A stretch of 64,000 nt of DNA, taken from assembly GCF_022134585.1 (NCBI RefSeq), contig NZ_JAKNCT010000004.1, forward strand, positions 62,001 to 126,000, written 5' to 3'. How positions within the stretch are numbered: the stretch's first letter is position 1; each line of letters opens with the position of its first letter. Below are positions 25,532-34,234 of this stretch, piece after piece. The DNA comes from Mesosutterella porci (lineage in GTDB: Bacteria; Pseudomonadota; Gammaproteobacteria; Burkholderiales; Burkholderiaceae_F). The notes under the pieces are model-generated. The model did no database searches. It saw nothing but the letters and a program-made list of their open reading frames with translations, and had not been told where the DNA came from. A program made the position numbers and the translations under genes.

Positions 25532-27603
25532 ATGAGCATTGCAGAGGCCGCGCGGCCTGGATTGCCTGGACGGCCCCCGCGGCCCCCGTCCTCATTGCAG
25601 CGCTGCACGGCGCGAGCATGTACATGAGCCAGACCCTCCTCGGGCGGGTGAGCCAGGGGGTGCTTGAGACGCTGCGCCAGGAGATGTTCGAGCGTATTCT
25701 TCACTGGCCCGCCCAGGCCCACCTTGAAACCACTGCGGGCGAGGCCGCCTCGCGGTTCGCAAACGAGGCGAACGCGGCGCTCTCGGGCGCCGCGAAGAAC
25801 TGCATCACCCTCTTTCGCGACACCGCCCAGGTTATTTTCCTCACAGCCATTCTGCTCTGGCATGACTGGAAGCTCTCGCTCGTGTGCCTCGCCCTCGCCC
25901 CGGTGATCGTCGCGGTGCTGCCCTGCCTCAGGCCCCACGCCCTGGAGCTTGCCGCAGCGGCGATCTTTCTCACCGGAACGGCGGCCTGCTCGTTTCTCAC
26001 GGCGACGCTCCTGGGGCGGCTCACCGATCTGAGCTTCTACAGCTCCGGAGACTGGAGCGCCGCGGCACCGCTCGCGCTTATCGCGGTCACCCTGCTCTTT
26101 TCCCTGTGCACGCTCTGCTCGAGCGCGCTCCTTGCCCGCGTGACTCAGAAAATCCTGCGCGACATGCGCGGCAGGCTCTTTTCGAGGCTGCTGCACTGGC
26201 CCGAGGAAACCGCCGCGCGGTGGTCCTCTGGCGTCATCGCTTCGCGCTTCGTGAACGAGGCGAACCTCGCCCTCTCGGGTTCGATCGGCGCCTTCACGGT
26301 CCTCGTGCGGGACTCGCTGCAGGTCGCCTCGCTCCTTGCAGTCCTTTTCTGGCAGAACTGGCGCCTAACGCTCATCAGCTTCGTAATCGGGCCGCGCTCG
26401 CTTGGGCCCTGCGGATCATCTCGCGCCGCATGAAGCGTTCCGTGAAGCAAAGCCAGCAGATGGTGGCCGAAATGATCTCCCGGGTCGAGGAGACGTACGC
26501 GGCCTGGGCGACCGTCAAGCTTGCCGGGGCCTGCGGCTTCGAGGCAAAGCGCTTTGCCCGGATCAACCGAGAGGCCTTCCTTGCGGCCTACGAAACACTC
26601 CGCATGAAGGCCTTGGGCACCCCGGTCTCGCAGCTGATCACCATGGCCGGGGTGGCCCTCGTCGTCGCAGCGGCGCTCCTGCAGGCGCAGGCCGGGCAGT
26701 TCTCGTTCGGGGAATTCGTGACCTTCCTCACCGCGCTGCTGCTCTTGAAGACGCCTGTTCAGAACCTTTCGGGGCTGAACGCTACCTTCACAGCCATTTC
26801 CGCAGCCGCCTCGAACGTCTTCGAGATGCTCGACGAACCTCTGGAGAGCGATGCGGGGACGAAGCCGCCGGGGCCCCGTCCCGGCCGCATCGCCTTTGAA
26901 AACGTGAGCCTCACCTACCCGGGAGCGGACAAAGCGGCCCTGAGGCAAGTGAACCTCGAAATTGCCCCGGGGGAGAAGCTCGCGCTCGTGGGCGAATCGG
27001 GCTGCGGGAAGTCGAGCCTCGCCTCGCTCCTGCCGCGGTTCCGCGATCCCACGGAAGGCAGGGTCACCCTCGACGGGACCGGCCTCAGGGAATACTCGCT
27101 TTCCGCACTTCGCTCTTCGATCGCCTATGTCGGGCAGGAGGTCGTGCTGCTCGAACGCACGATCAGGGATCGCCTTCTCAAGGCCTGGGGCGCCGCAGGC
27201 GGAGATTGAGAAAGCCGCCGAGGCCGCCGGGCTGCGGCCTCTGGCCGCGGCACTCCCGCGCGGGCTCGACACCCCGGTCGGGGAGGCCGGCTCGAGCCTC
27301 TCGGGGGGCCAGCGGCAGCTGATCTCGATAACCCGCGCCCTACTGAAAGACGCGCCCGTCCTGATCCTCGACGAGGCGACGAGCGCCCTGGACCTCCGGA
27401 CGGAAGCCGCCCTCAAGGCGGCCCTCGGAAAGCCCATGGAAGGACGCACGTGCCTTGTCATCGCCCACCGCCTCTCCATGGCTGAGGAAGCGGACCGGGT
27501 TGTCGTGCTCGATAAAGGCAGGATCGCGGAGCAGGGCCGGCCCGCTGAGCTGCTGCAAAAGGGATCCCTGTTCCGAAATCTCAGGGAAGCCGCCGCTTCC
27601 TGA
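25532..27603 (+). pseudogene. Decayed ABC exporter (MsbA-like), fused and frameshifted
   Basis: After GGAGC and ATG at 25532 the frame shifts at once. Transmembrane-domain sequence follows (GRVSQGVLETLRQEMFERILHWP to about 25915), and then a second, paralogous transmembrane domain begins mid-frame (LLGRLTDLSFYSSGDWSAAA, ILRDMRGRLFSRLLHWP). Another shift lies near 26390 and a further one near 27195, inside the ATPase. The ATPase motifs survive: GESGCGKSS, LSGGQRQ, VLILDEATSALD. The picture is two tandem MsbA-like exporter genes collapsed into one by deletion and then degraded. No intact product is possible. Confidence 0.8.
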
Positions 27604-27814
27604 GCAGCGCCCAGGCGGGGAAAAGCGAGAGTTTAAAAATATTTTTTACCATTGTTTTCTGATTACTTTGAATCTTATAAAAACGCGACCGGCTGGAAGC
27701 CGGGCCGCTTTCCCCGTCGGCCCTCAGGAGGGGCCACCCCCGCCGCTCGTTCCGGTTCCTGCGCCCTTTTATAATCACGGAGAGCCCTTTTCCTCCGTCC
27801 ACAGGAATTCGCCA

Positions 27815-28180
27815 ATGGCCATCATCTGTCTCGCCCTTTTCATTCTCACATTCGCCGGACTTTTCCTGCCGGGGATGGCCCATGAAATCATCGCGGGGAT
27901 TCTCTTTCTCGCCCTTATCTGGCACAACGCGGCAAGCCTCGACTTCTACCGCAGCCTCCCGCACCTGAAGTACACGAAGACGCCCGCCGGGGACGCGGCG
28001 GTGATTCTCCTGCTCGCGCTCTTCATGGTGCTGCTCTACCTCTCGGGGCTTGCGCTCCTCGCGAACTTCCACTGGGGCACCGCCTTCCTCCCGGGGCTGC
28101 CGTGGCTCGCGCTGCACCTCTCCTGCGCCGTCATTTCGACCGTCCTCATCCTCCTGCACATGAAGCACGAGTGGGGCTGA
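27815..28180 (+). CDS. Small four-helix membrane protein, DUF4405/cytochrome b-like
   Basis: This 121-residue protein has four predicted membrane segments. Histidines lie at helix ends (MAHEIIAG, LIWHN, LALHLSCAV, LLHMKHEW), a pattern seen in small di-heme b-type cytochromes of the DUF4405 type found in gut anaerobes. ACAGGA at 27801-27806 precedes the ATG at 27815. No redox partner gene adjoins it; the decayed ABC gene is upstream and the retron-associated gene is convergent. Confidence 0.55.
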   Translation: MAIICLALFILTFAGLFLPGMAHEIIAGILFLALIWHNAASLDFYRSLPHLKYTKTPAGDAAVILLLALFMVLLYLSGLALLANFHWGTAFLPGLPWLALHLSCAVISTVLILLHMKHEWG

Positions 28181-28198
28181 AGATCGGCAGTCTCCTTT

Positions 28199-29140
28199 TC
28201 AGCGCCCATAGCTGAAGATCAGGCGCACGAATTCCTCTTCATTGGGAAAGGTGAAGCTCGCGAAGTGCTCGAAAAGGACGGGGCACAAATCGATTGGGAG
28301 CGAAAGCAGCGGATGAAGGCTCGACAAAGACTTCTCGCTATGGGTTGAAACGGCAAGGCCAGAGTATCCGTGCACGGCATTCAAGAACACCTTGCCGCAG
28401 CCTGCAGTGACCTCATCCACGGGATCCGGGAAACGCATGAAGGCGCAGCCCGCGGCGAGGACGCTCTTTTCGAACCCTGCAGCCATGCATTCCATCAGGT
28501 CTTCGGCGGAGAGCCCCACCTCATAGGCTCCTTCGCGGTAAGAGAGGGGCCTCTCGCCCAGAGCCCGGAAACGGAGTGCGGAGCCTGTCCGGAAATAAAG
28601 GCGGACAGGCACCCGGCCTTCGCCGCTGAACCCGTCAAAGCCGTGCGCGTTCTCGCGAGAAAAGATTCTCAGCCGGGCGGCGTCATCGGAGATGCAAAGC
28701 GCCGCGCCGCGCGGACCTTCCCGGATACTCTCCAAATCCTCGTCCGCCCCGTCCAGCCAGTCAGACAGGCGGGTGCCGTAGACCGCAAGGCCCGGGTAAT
28801 ACGACTGCCCGAAATAATCGAAGGTCACCCGGCCGCTCCGCACGAAAAGCCCTGAGAAAACGGCAAGCTTCCGGTCCTTCACAAAGAACTCAAGCCCGGT
28901 GTCGCGGCTCGCATCCGCAAGAATGCGGATGAGGTCGATCACGATGCGCTCCGCCTTGAAGGGCACCGGCGCCTGCGGCAGGTGCTGCAGGATCCGCCCG
29001 GTTCTCTCATCCGTTTCAAGCGCTGCTTCGTGAATGGCGGCGCGGACCTCCCGGACTTCCGCCTTGAGTCCCAGACGCTGGAATTCACGGAGGGCTAAAA
29101 GCGCATCGGCGAGAGCCACTGTGATGGTTTCTCCGCTCAT
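28199..29140 (-). CDS. Retron-associated protein of unknown function
   Basis: The 313-residue product starts at 29140 with a four-base ATGA overlap with the reverse transcriptase stop, so it is translationally coupled to it. I do not recognise a family. It has an alpha-helical N-terminal third (ALREFQRLGLKAEVREVRAAIHEAALET), then mixed beta-rich sequence (KLAVFSGLFVRSGRVTFDYFGQSYYPGLAVYG), without signal peptide or membrane helices. The position directly behind a retron-type RT is where retron effectors or accessory proteins are usually found, so a defence role is a reasonable inference only. Confidence 0.7.
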   Translation of the reverse strand: MSGETITVALADALLALREFQRLGLKAEVREVRAAIHEAALETDERTGRILQHLPQAPVPFKAERIVIDLIRILADASRDTGLEFFVKDRKLAVFSGLFVRSGRVTFDYFGQSYYPGLAVYGTRLSDWLDGADEDLESIREGPRGAALCISDDAARLRIFSRENAHGFDGFSGEGRVPVRLYFRTGSALRFRALGERPLSYREGAYEVGLSAEDLMECMAAGFEKSVLAAGCAFMRFPDPVDEVTAGCGKVFLNAVHGYSGLAVSTHSEKSLSSLHPLLSLPIDLCPVLFEHFASFTFPNEEEFVRLIFSYGR

Positions 29141-32100
29141 GCTGCCTTGCCTTTCTTTCCTCTGAGCCGGTCGCCCTCTCTCATCCATTTGCGGAGCCGG
29201 ACGGCTTCCTCGGCCGAAGTCATATTCACGAAGGCGATGCGGCCGAGCAGCTGCTCCCTGGTCACGGGACAGCCCAGCCAGGAAGGCTCGAGGCCCTTCC
29301 TCCAGCGGTCGGCCGCTGCGCGCACCCGGCGCCTGTAGTCCCGGGAGACGTCGGGCTTCGCGTTCACCGTAAGCCCCGTGACGACCTGACGGCGCCCGCG
29401 CCGAAAGACGCTGGATTTTTTGGGATCGAGCCTGAGCCCCGCCGCGGAGAGGACCGACCCCGCCCGCGCGATGAGCCCGACCGCCCCTTCGCCTCCCGAA
29501 AAAGCGAGGTCATCCGCGTAGCGCGTATACCGGCAGCCTTTCCGCTTCGCCTCAGAGGCCAGGATTTCATCGGCCTTGAAGAGCACCCGGTTCAAGAGCG
29601 CCGGAGAGGCGGGAGAACCCATCGGGAGCCCCCCGTCCAGCGTGCAGAGGTCGGCGATGAGGGCGCAGGCGGGAGCCCCCAGCCTGGGGCCCAGGTCCCT
29701 TTCAAGCACCCGGTACAGCACAGGCCAGGCCACCGAGGGAAAGCAGTTGTGGACGTCGGCCACCGCCACCACGGGCTGGCCCGAGTGCACGGACGCATTG
29801 TCTGCGATGGACTTGCCGGCCACAAACCCCATCGCGGCCGGGTGCGCGCCCAAGGGAGCGATCAGGCGCTCAAGGACTCCGCGCTGCAGGAACTTGAGCT
29901 TTTTAATCGGTTCCGAAATGAGCCTCTTCCCGCCATGCTTTTTCGGGATATGGAACCTGCGGTAGCTTTTTTGCAACCGGCAGCCCGGGGCGGCTTTCCA
30001 GTCCATCGCGGAAATGAGCCATTTCACGATCCTCGCCTGTTTGCCGGGCCAAAGTCCCGCCACAAGCCCCGCTTCAGCGGACACAAGGAGCCGCCCTGCC
30101 CGGGCGGCAAGCCTCGCAACCTCTTCCAGCGTGCCGCGGGCAGCGGCCTCTGCATCCGGGCCTTGGAAGCTCCGGGCGAAGACATCCAGCACCTCGCACA
30201 GTTCGTTTGCATCCCGCTTGTCGCAGGAGGCGCAGAGCGCGAGGAAAAGCTTTTCCCGAGTCCAGCTCTTGACATCCCGGCATCCCCAGGCGAGCCTGAC
30301 GGGAAGGCCTGCAAGAAAAAACTTCTTCGCGAGCTCGATAGCCTTTTGGGGCCTTAGCCGGTCAAAAGCCTGCCGGGCCGCCGGGACCCGCGCTTCCTTC
30401 GGGCCATGAAGCGCGATCGCCTGGAGGACTTCGACATCGGTGCAATGGTCAATGATTTCGAGAACTGCCTCTGCGGGCGCTTTGTGCAGAACCCGAAGCA
30501 GCGCCCCGCCGCCGCGCCTCACTCCCGCGGGGGTGAGCATCAGGGCAAGCAGATCTTCCCGGCAGTTCGGCCCAATCTCATTCAAGGCGGGGGCGATGCT
30601 TTGCCCGGGGCCGTTGTAAGAGGCCGCCCCCCAGGCGCAGCAGCGGGCCTCCCGAAGAAGCCATTCCGCGAGCCCGACCTCCCGTGCAGAAAGCGCTCCG
30701 GGGGCTGCTCCCGCTTCGCCGGGTTCAAACCGGCGCGCGGCTCGGGCGGCAAGCCGGGCAACGATAAGCCGCGCCTTCCTGGAAAGGCGCCTGCTGCCCG
30801 CCGGCTCCGGCGCGCAGGCTTCGAGCGCCTGGCGCAGGCCCGCCCTGTCCGGGTCTCCGCAGAGCTCGCACAGCGCAAGGAAAAGTTTTTCTGCGCTCCA
30901 GCTTCCCCGGTCGAGCCATCCCGGAGCAAGCCTGACAGGCAGGCCCGCGAGGAAAAGCTTCCGCCCGAGCGCGGCGGCTTTCCCCGGCGCAAGCTGGTCG
31001 TAAGCCCTGAGGGCAGCTGGAACTCTTGCTTCCTCGGGGCCATGAAGTGCGATCGCACGGAGAACATCGCCCTCCTCGCATCTGTCCGCGATATGACGCA
31101 CCGCATCCGCCGATGCCCGGGGCAGGACCCGAAGCAGCGCCCCGCGGCAGCGCCTCAGCCCCGCGGGGGTGAGCATCAGGGCAAGCAGATCCTCCAGGCA
31201 GTACGGCCCGACCTCCTCCAGGGCCGGAGCGAGGCTCCCCGCCCTGCCCCGAAAGGAAGCAGACCCCCAAGCGAAGCAGAGGGCTTCAGCTTGTTGTGGC
31301 TCGAGACAGGCCCCTCCCGCCTTTTCCCAAAGTGGGGAGCCGTGGAAATCATAAATAAAGCGCTCTTTTATCTTCTTGTTGTTGTAAAAGTCCAGGGACA
31401 GATCCCCGGAGGGATGATGGCGAGCCACGAAGCGCAGGTAGGCCGAAGCGTCCTTTTCAGCAGTCAGTTCTTCCTGCAGGCGATCCTTTGCGTTCCAGAC
31501 AGTATCCCAGCTCTCCTGCAGAAGAATGAATTTCCAATTGGCCGCGCCCTTGCGGCAGCCGTCTTCCAAGTCGAAAAGCTGCAGCCAATGCCCGCTTTCT
31601 TCGAGCCGCCGTTTCTGCCGCTCGGAGCTCACCAGCAGAAGGAACCTCTGGTATTCCCGTGGAAAGTAGCAGTTAGCCCGCGCACCCTTGGCCAATTCCA
31701 CCAGGAAGGAGGCCTGGCCCGACCTGTTCCAGCCAGGCAGGATCTTTCCAAAAAGATGCCGCAGGAGGGCGCCCACCCGGGGATTTCCCTCCAGACTGCG
31801 CCTTTCCCCCAGCCAGTCTCGCCGCCCCTTCGGAGTCGGCTCCTCCTGTACCGCGGCTTTCAGGAAGAGCTGATAGCCGGGGGATTCCTTGAACCGCCTA
31901 AGAAGCTTCGGCTCGCCCGAGAAGGCCCGCAGCAATGATTCCGACACGATGAAGACCGCTTCGTATTCCCCTGTCTTTGAGAAAGCGTAAAACAAGTACC
32001 CGAGCAGCGTCATCCCGGCCGGGGCGCGGACGTCAATCGAAAAGTCCTTCTTCGGCGGCAGGAGAAAGAAGCTCCTCACCGCCGGGCTCCGGATCGCAAT

Positions 32101-32817
32101 CGAAGCATCCCGCCCCAGAAAAGCGGCACAGGCGGCGGGAATCTTTTTAATCCTGATGCCCAGCCTCGCGCAGGCGTCGGCGAAGCCCAGAAGGGTCCTG
32201 GTCAGCCAGCGGCAGCTCAGATGGGGAAGAGTCGGAGGCAGGCAGCGGAATACATCCCAGGCCGAAACGCACGCCGGGCGCTTGCGCCGGCTTTCGACAA
32301 CCAGGCGTCCCAGCTTCATGCAGGTGTCGATCGGAGGGGTGAAGCTGCCTATGGGAAAGACCTCCCTGTATTTGTCGAGGGCAGACTCTTCGTCAAGATA
32401 GGGGTTGTGGGGCCCTCTCTCAACGGCCTTGAGCAACGGGCTCGCGGCCGGGGGATACTGCCGGGGCACCGCATCCGCCTGCCGCACAGCTTCAAGAAGA
32501 GCCTGCCGCCCCGGCTGCCCGGCGCACCAGAGCGCGGAGATCCTCAGGCAGTCCCAAAAAGGCGAATACGCGGCAGAGATCCAGGCCTCCTGATAAGCCC
32601 GCGCCTCGTCCTTGCCCTTGAAAAGGGGCCTGACCCGGGCGGGCCACAGCTGCTCCACTGCGCTGCGGATTTTTTTCCAGTATTCCTCCGGGACGGAAGG
32701 CGCAAAGGGATCTCCCCGGGGAAGCGCACGGGGAATCGCGAAGTCCAGGGAATTGACGGCGTCGCGGATTTCCAAGGAAAACGACGATTCGTCTTTGGCC
32801 TGGCGGAAGTTTTTCAT
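29137..32817 (-). CDS. Giant retron-type reverse transcriptase with long N-terminal repeat region
   Basis: The protein has 1226 residues. Residues 1 to about 510 are unrecognised. Residues 514-725 and 726-937 form a tandem repeat with a 212-residue period, each containing ED LLALMLTPAG, AIALHGP(E/K)EARVP and LAGLPVRLA. RT domain, about 950-1215: FHIPKKHGGKRLI, the retron motif NAxxH (NASVH, 1007-1011), catalytic Asp1021 in ADVHNCFPS, GLPMGSPASPALLN, YADD (1100-1103) and the second retron motif VTG (VVTGLTVN). Usual retron RTs have only 300-400 residues. All catalytic residues are present. A structured segment lies just upstream and an overlapping gene downstream. GGAAGGAGG serves the ATG at 32817 with a long spacer. 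Confidence 0.85.
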   Translation of the reverse strand: MKNFRQAKDESSFSLEIRDAVNSLDFAIPRALPRGDPFAPSVPEEYWKKIRSAVEQLWPARVRPLFKGKDEARAYQEAWISAAYSPFWDCLRISALWCAGQPGRQALLEAVRQADAVPRQYPPAASPLLKAVERGPHNPYLDEESALDKYREVFPIGSFTPPIDTCMKLGRLVVESRRKRPACVSAWDVFRCLPPTLPHLSCRWLTRTLLGFADACARLGIRIKKIPAACAAFLGRDASIAIRSPAVRSFFLLPPKKDFSIDVRAPAGMTLLGYLFYAFSKTGEYEAVFIVSESLLRAFSGEPKLLRRFKESPGYQLFLKAAVQEEPTPKGRRDWLGERRSLEGNPRVGALLRHLFGKILPGWNRSGQASFLVELAKGARANCYFPREYQRFLLLVSSERQKRRLEESGHWLQLFDLEDGCRKGAANWKFILLQESWDTVWNAKDRLQEELTAEKDASAYLRFVARHHPSGDLSLDFYNNKKIKERFIYDFHGSPLWEKAGGACLEPQQAEALCFAWGSASFRGRAGSLAPALEEVGPYCLEDLLALMLTPAGLRRCRGALLRVLPRASADAVRHIADRCEEGDVLRAIALHGPEEARVPAALRAYDQLAPGKAAALGRKLFLAGLPVRLAPGWLDRGSWSAEKLFLALCELCGDPDRAGLRQALEACAPEPAGSRRLSRKARLIVARLAARAARRFEPGEAGAAPGALSAREVGLAEWLLREARCCAWGAASYNGPGQSIAPALNEIGPNCREDLLALMLTPAGVRRGGGALLRVLHKAPAEAVLEIIDHCTDVEVLQAIALHGPKEARVPAARQAFDRLRPQKAIELAKKFFLAGLPVRLAWGCRDVKSWTREKLFLALCASCDKRDANELCEVLDVFARSFQGPDAEAAARGTLEEVARLAARAGRLLVSAEAGLVAGLWPGKQARIVKWLISAMDWKAAPGCRLQKSYRRFHIPKKHGGKRLISEPIKKLKFLQRGVLERLIAPLGAHPAAMGFVAGKSIADNASVHSGQPVVAVADVHNCFPSVAWPVLYRVLERDLGPRLGAPACALIADLCTLDGGLPMGSPASPALLNRVLFKADEILASEAKRKGCRYTRYADDLAFSGGEGAVGLIARAGSVLSAAGLRLDPKKSSVFRRGRRQVVTGLTVNAKPDVSRDYRRRVRAAADRWRKGLEPSWLGCPVTREQLLGRIAFVNMTSAEEAVRLRKWMREGDRLRGKKGKAA

Positions 32818-32825
32818 AAGGCGTG

Positions 32826-33076
32826 CATCCTCCTTCCCTCCTGATCACTTAAGTTTCCTCCGGAGTCTCCGAAGGCGACCCTGTGGACTTCAAAACACTG
32901 TCAGACTGCGGAATGCGCAGCAGAACGCAGATGAAGCGTTGTGAATCCACAGTTCGACTGAGGAGAACTCGACTTCCCGAGGCCTTCAGGCCGAAGGAGG
33001 CGAGACTCCCCGGCGTATTTCCCTCAGCCGGCGAATCGCCGGCAAAACCTGATTTTTTGCGGAAGGAAGGGGGATG
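32826..33076 (-). ncRNA. Candidate retron msr-msd RNA
   Basis: On the RT strand, immediately upstream of the RT start, the segment is bounded by CATCCCCCTTCCTTCC (33076 to 33061) and GGAGGGAAGGAGGATG (32841 to 32826). These pair in 14 of 16 positions, plus a G-T pair, and resemble the a1/a2 arms of retrons. Directly after a1 come two small hairpins (CAAAA/TTTTG, 33043-33059; CCGGCG/CGCCGG, 33028-33042), as in msr. A longer arm, GGAGTCTC/GAGACTCC (33002-33009 with 32862-32869), then encloses about 130 bases holding an 11-bp stem with one bulge (32881-32892 with 32942-32952) and inner hairpins (32924-32940), as expected of msd. Found by eye; ends approximate. Confidence 0.6.
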
Positions 33077-33082
33077 GAATTT

Positions 33083-33091
33083 ATGTTAGCA
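33083..33091 (-). promoter_or_regulatory. Extended -10 promoter element for the retron RNA
   Basis: On the minus strand TGCTAACAT is an extended -10 (TGn-TAACAT) lying 6-7 bases before the first base of the a1 arm at 33076. Transcription would therefore start at about the expected 5' end of the retron RNA. No good -35 is visible, which is acceptable for an extended -10 promoter. Confidence 0.4.
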
Positions 33092-33227
33092 AGGCGCGGA
33101 TTTCCCCGGCAGTCGGGCAAGTCCCTATCGCTTAATTAAGCTTTTTTTCAGGCTGGGGAAGTAGTTTTTTTCAAGCGGAAATGTAAGGGCGGCATCGGCG
33201 CCGGGACTTCCGGCGCGGGAGGGAAAA

Positions 33228-34220
33228 ATGAGAGCCGGCCGGCTGACAGAGGTTCTGGAAAAACTGCTTAAGGCAGCCCGCTGGGCCGCCTTCATCTGGG
33301 GCGCGCCCGGCACCGGAAAGAGCTCCATCGTGAGGGAGGCGGCGGCGAAGATGAAGCTGCCCGTGGTTGACCTGCGGGCTTCGCTCCTTGACCCCACGGA
33401 CCTGCGGGGTCTCCCGATGGTGAAGGACGGCCGGGTCCTCTGGTGCCCGCCCGCCTTCCTGCCGACCCCGGAGATGAAGCCCGGAGTCCTCTTCCTGGAC
33501 GAGATCAACGCCGCTCCTCCGCTCGTCCAGGCCGCCATGTACCAGCTCGTGCTCGACCGCCGCGTGGGCGAGTACGCGCTGCCCCCGGGCTGGAGGATCA
33601 TCGCAGCGGGCAACCGCGCGTCCGACCGCGCGGTGACCTTCAGGCTGTCCTCGGCGCTTGCCAACCGCTTCATCCACCTCACGCTCGAGCCCGACATCCA
33701 CAGCTGGAGCGAATGGGCGTTCAGTCACCGCGTGCGCCCTGAGGTGATAGGGCTGCTGCGCTACCGCTCGGAGCTCCTCTACACAAAGCCTGGGGAAGGC
33801 GCCGCCTTTGCGACGCCCAGGTCCTGGGAAATGGCCTCCGACGCCCTGAAGGCATTCGGAGGGATCAAAGAGGCGCGCGACGTGCTCCCCGGGATTGTGG
33901 GCGAGGGCCCCGCGGCCGAACTCGCGGCGTTTGCCGGGAACGCCGCGATCGCACGTGAAATAGAGGCTCTGCTCAAGGACCCCGAGGGCGCTCCGATTCC
34001 CAAGCAGCTCGACCACCTCTGGGCCCTTGTCACCCACCTCGCCTCCGGTGCGGGCGGCTCCGAACAGGGCGCTGCGGCGATCGAAGCACTCCTTTTCAGG
34101 CTCCCCGCGGAATTCGCCGTGGTGCTCGCGCGCGACACGCTGAAGGTCTCGCCCAAATTCATGCTGAAGCCCGCCTTCCGCAGGTTCATGAAGGAAAACG
34201 CTTCGCTCTTCAAGAGCTGA
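33228..34220 (+). CDS. MoxR-type AAA+ ATPase
   Basis: The 330-residue protein has Walker A GAPGTGKSS (residues 25-33), Walker B VLFLDEIN, sensor-1 AAGNRASDR and an arginine-rich ALANRFIHL segment. MoxR ATPases work as chaperones for a partner that carries a von Willebrand A domain, encoded next door in this case (14-base gap). The ribosome site is GGGAGGG before the ATG at 33228. It is transcribed away from the retron RNA, sharing a 150-base promoter region. Whether the pair belongs to the retron system is not shown. Confidence 0.85.
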   Translation: MRAGRLTEVLEKLLKAARWAAFIWGAPGTGKSSIVREAAAKMKLPVVDLRASLLDPTDLRGLPMVKDGRVLWCPPAFLPTPEMKPGVLFLDEINAAPPLVQAAMYQLVLDRRVGEYALPPGWRIIAAGNRASDRAVTFRLSSALANRFIHLTLEPDIHSWSEWAFSHRVRPEVIGLLRYRSELLYTKPGEGAAFATPRSWEMASDALKAFGGIKEARDVLPGIVGEGPAAELAAFAGNAAIAREIEALLKDPEGAPIPKQLDHLWALVTHLASGAGGSEQGAAAIEALLFRLPAEFAVVLARDTLKVSPKFMLKPAFRRFMKENASLFKS

Positions 34221-34234
34221 AGAGGAGGCAAGCC

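Noticed and set aside
29137-32817. RT as a group II intron maturase or DGR reverse transcriptase
   Set aside because: No maturase or endonuclease domain, no intron ends and no template/variable repeat pair; the NAxxH and VTG motifs are those of retrons.
32881-32952. The bulged CTGTGGA stem alone as the retron a1/a2 pair
   Set aside because: It encloses only about 50 bases, too short for msr-msd; the outer 16-base arms fit better and this stem is taken as part of msd.
33130-33147. GCTTAATTAAGC followed by seven T as a plus-strand terminator
   Set aside because: No plus-strand gene ends before it; the stem is AT-rich and weak. Kept only as a possible operator.
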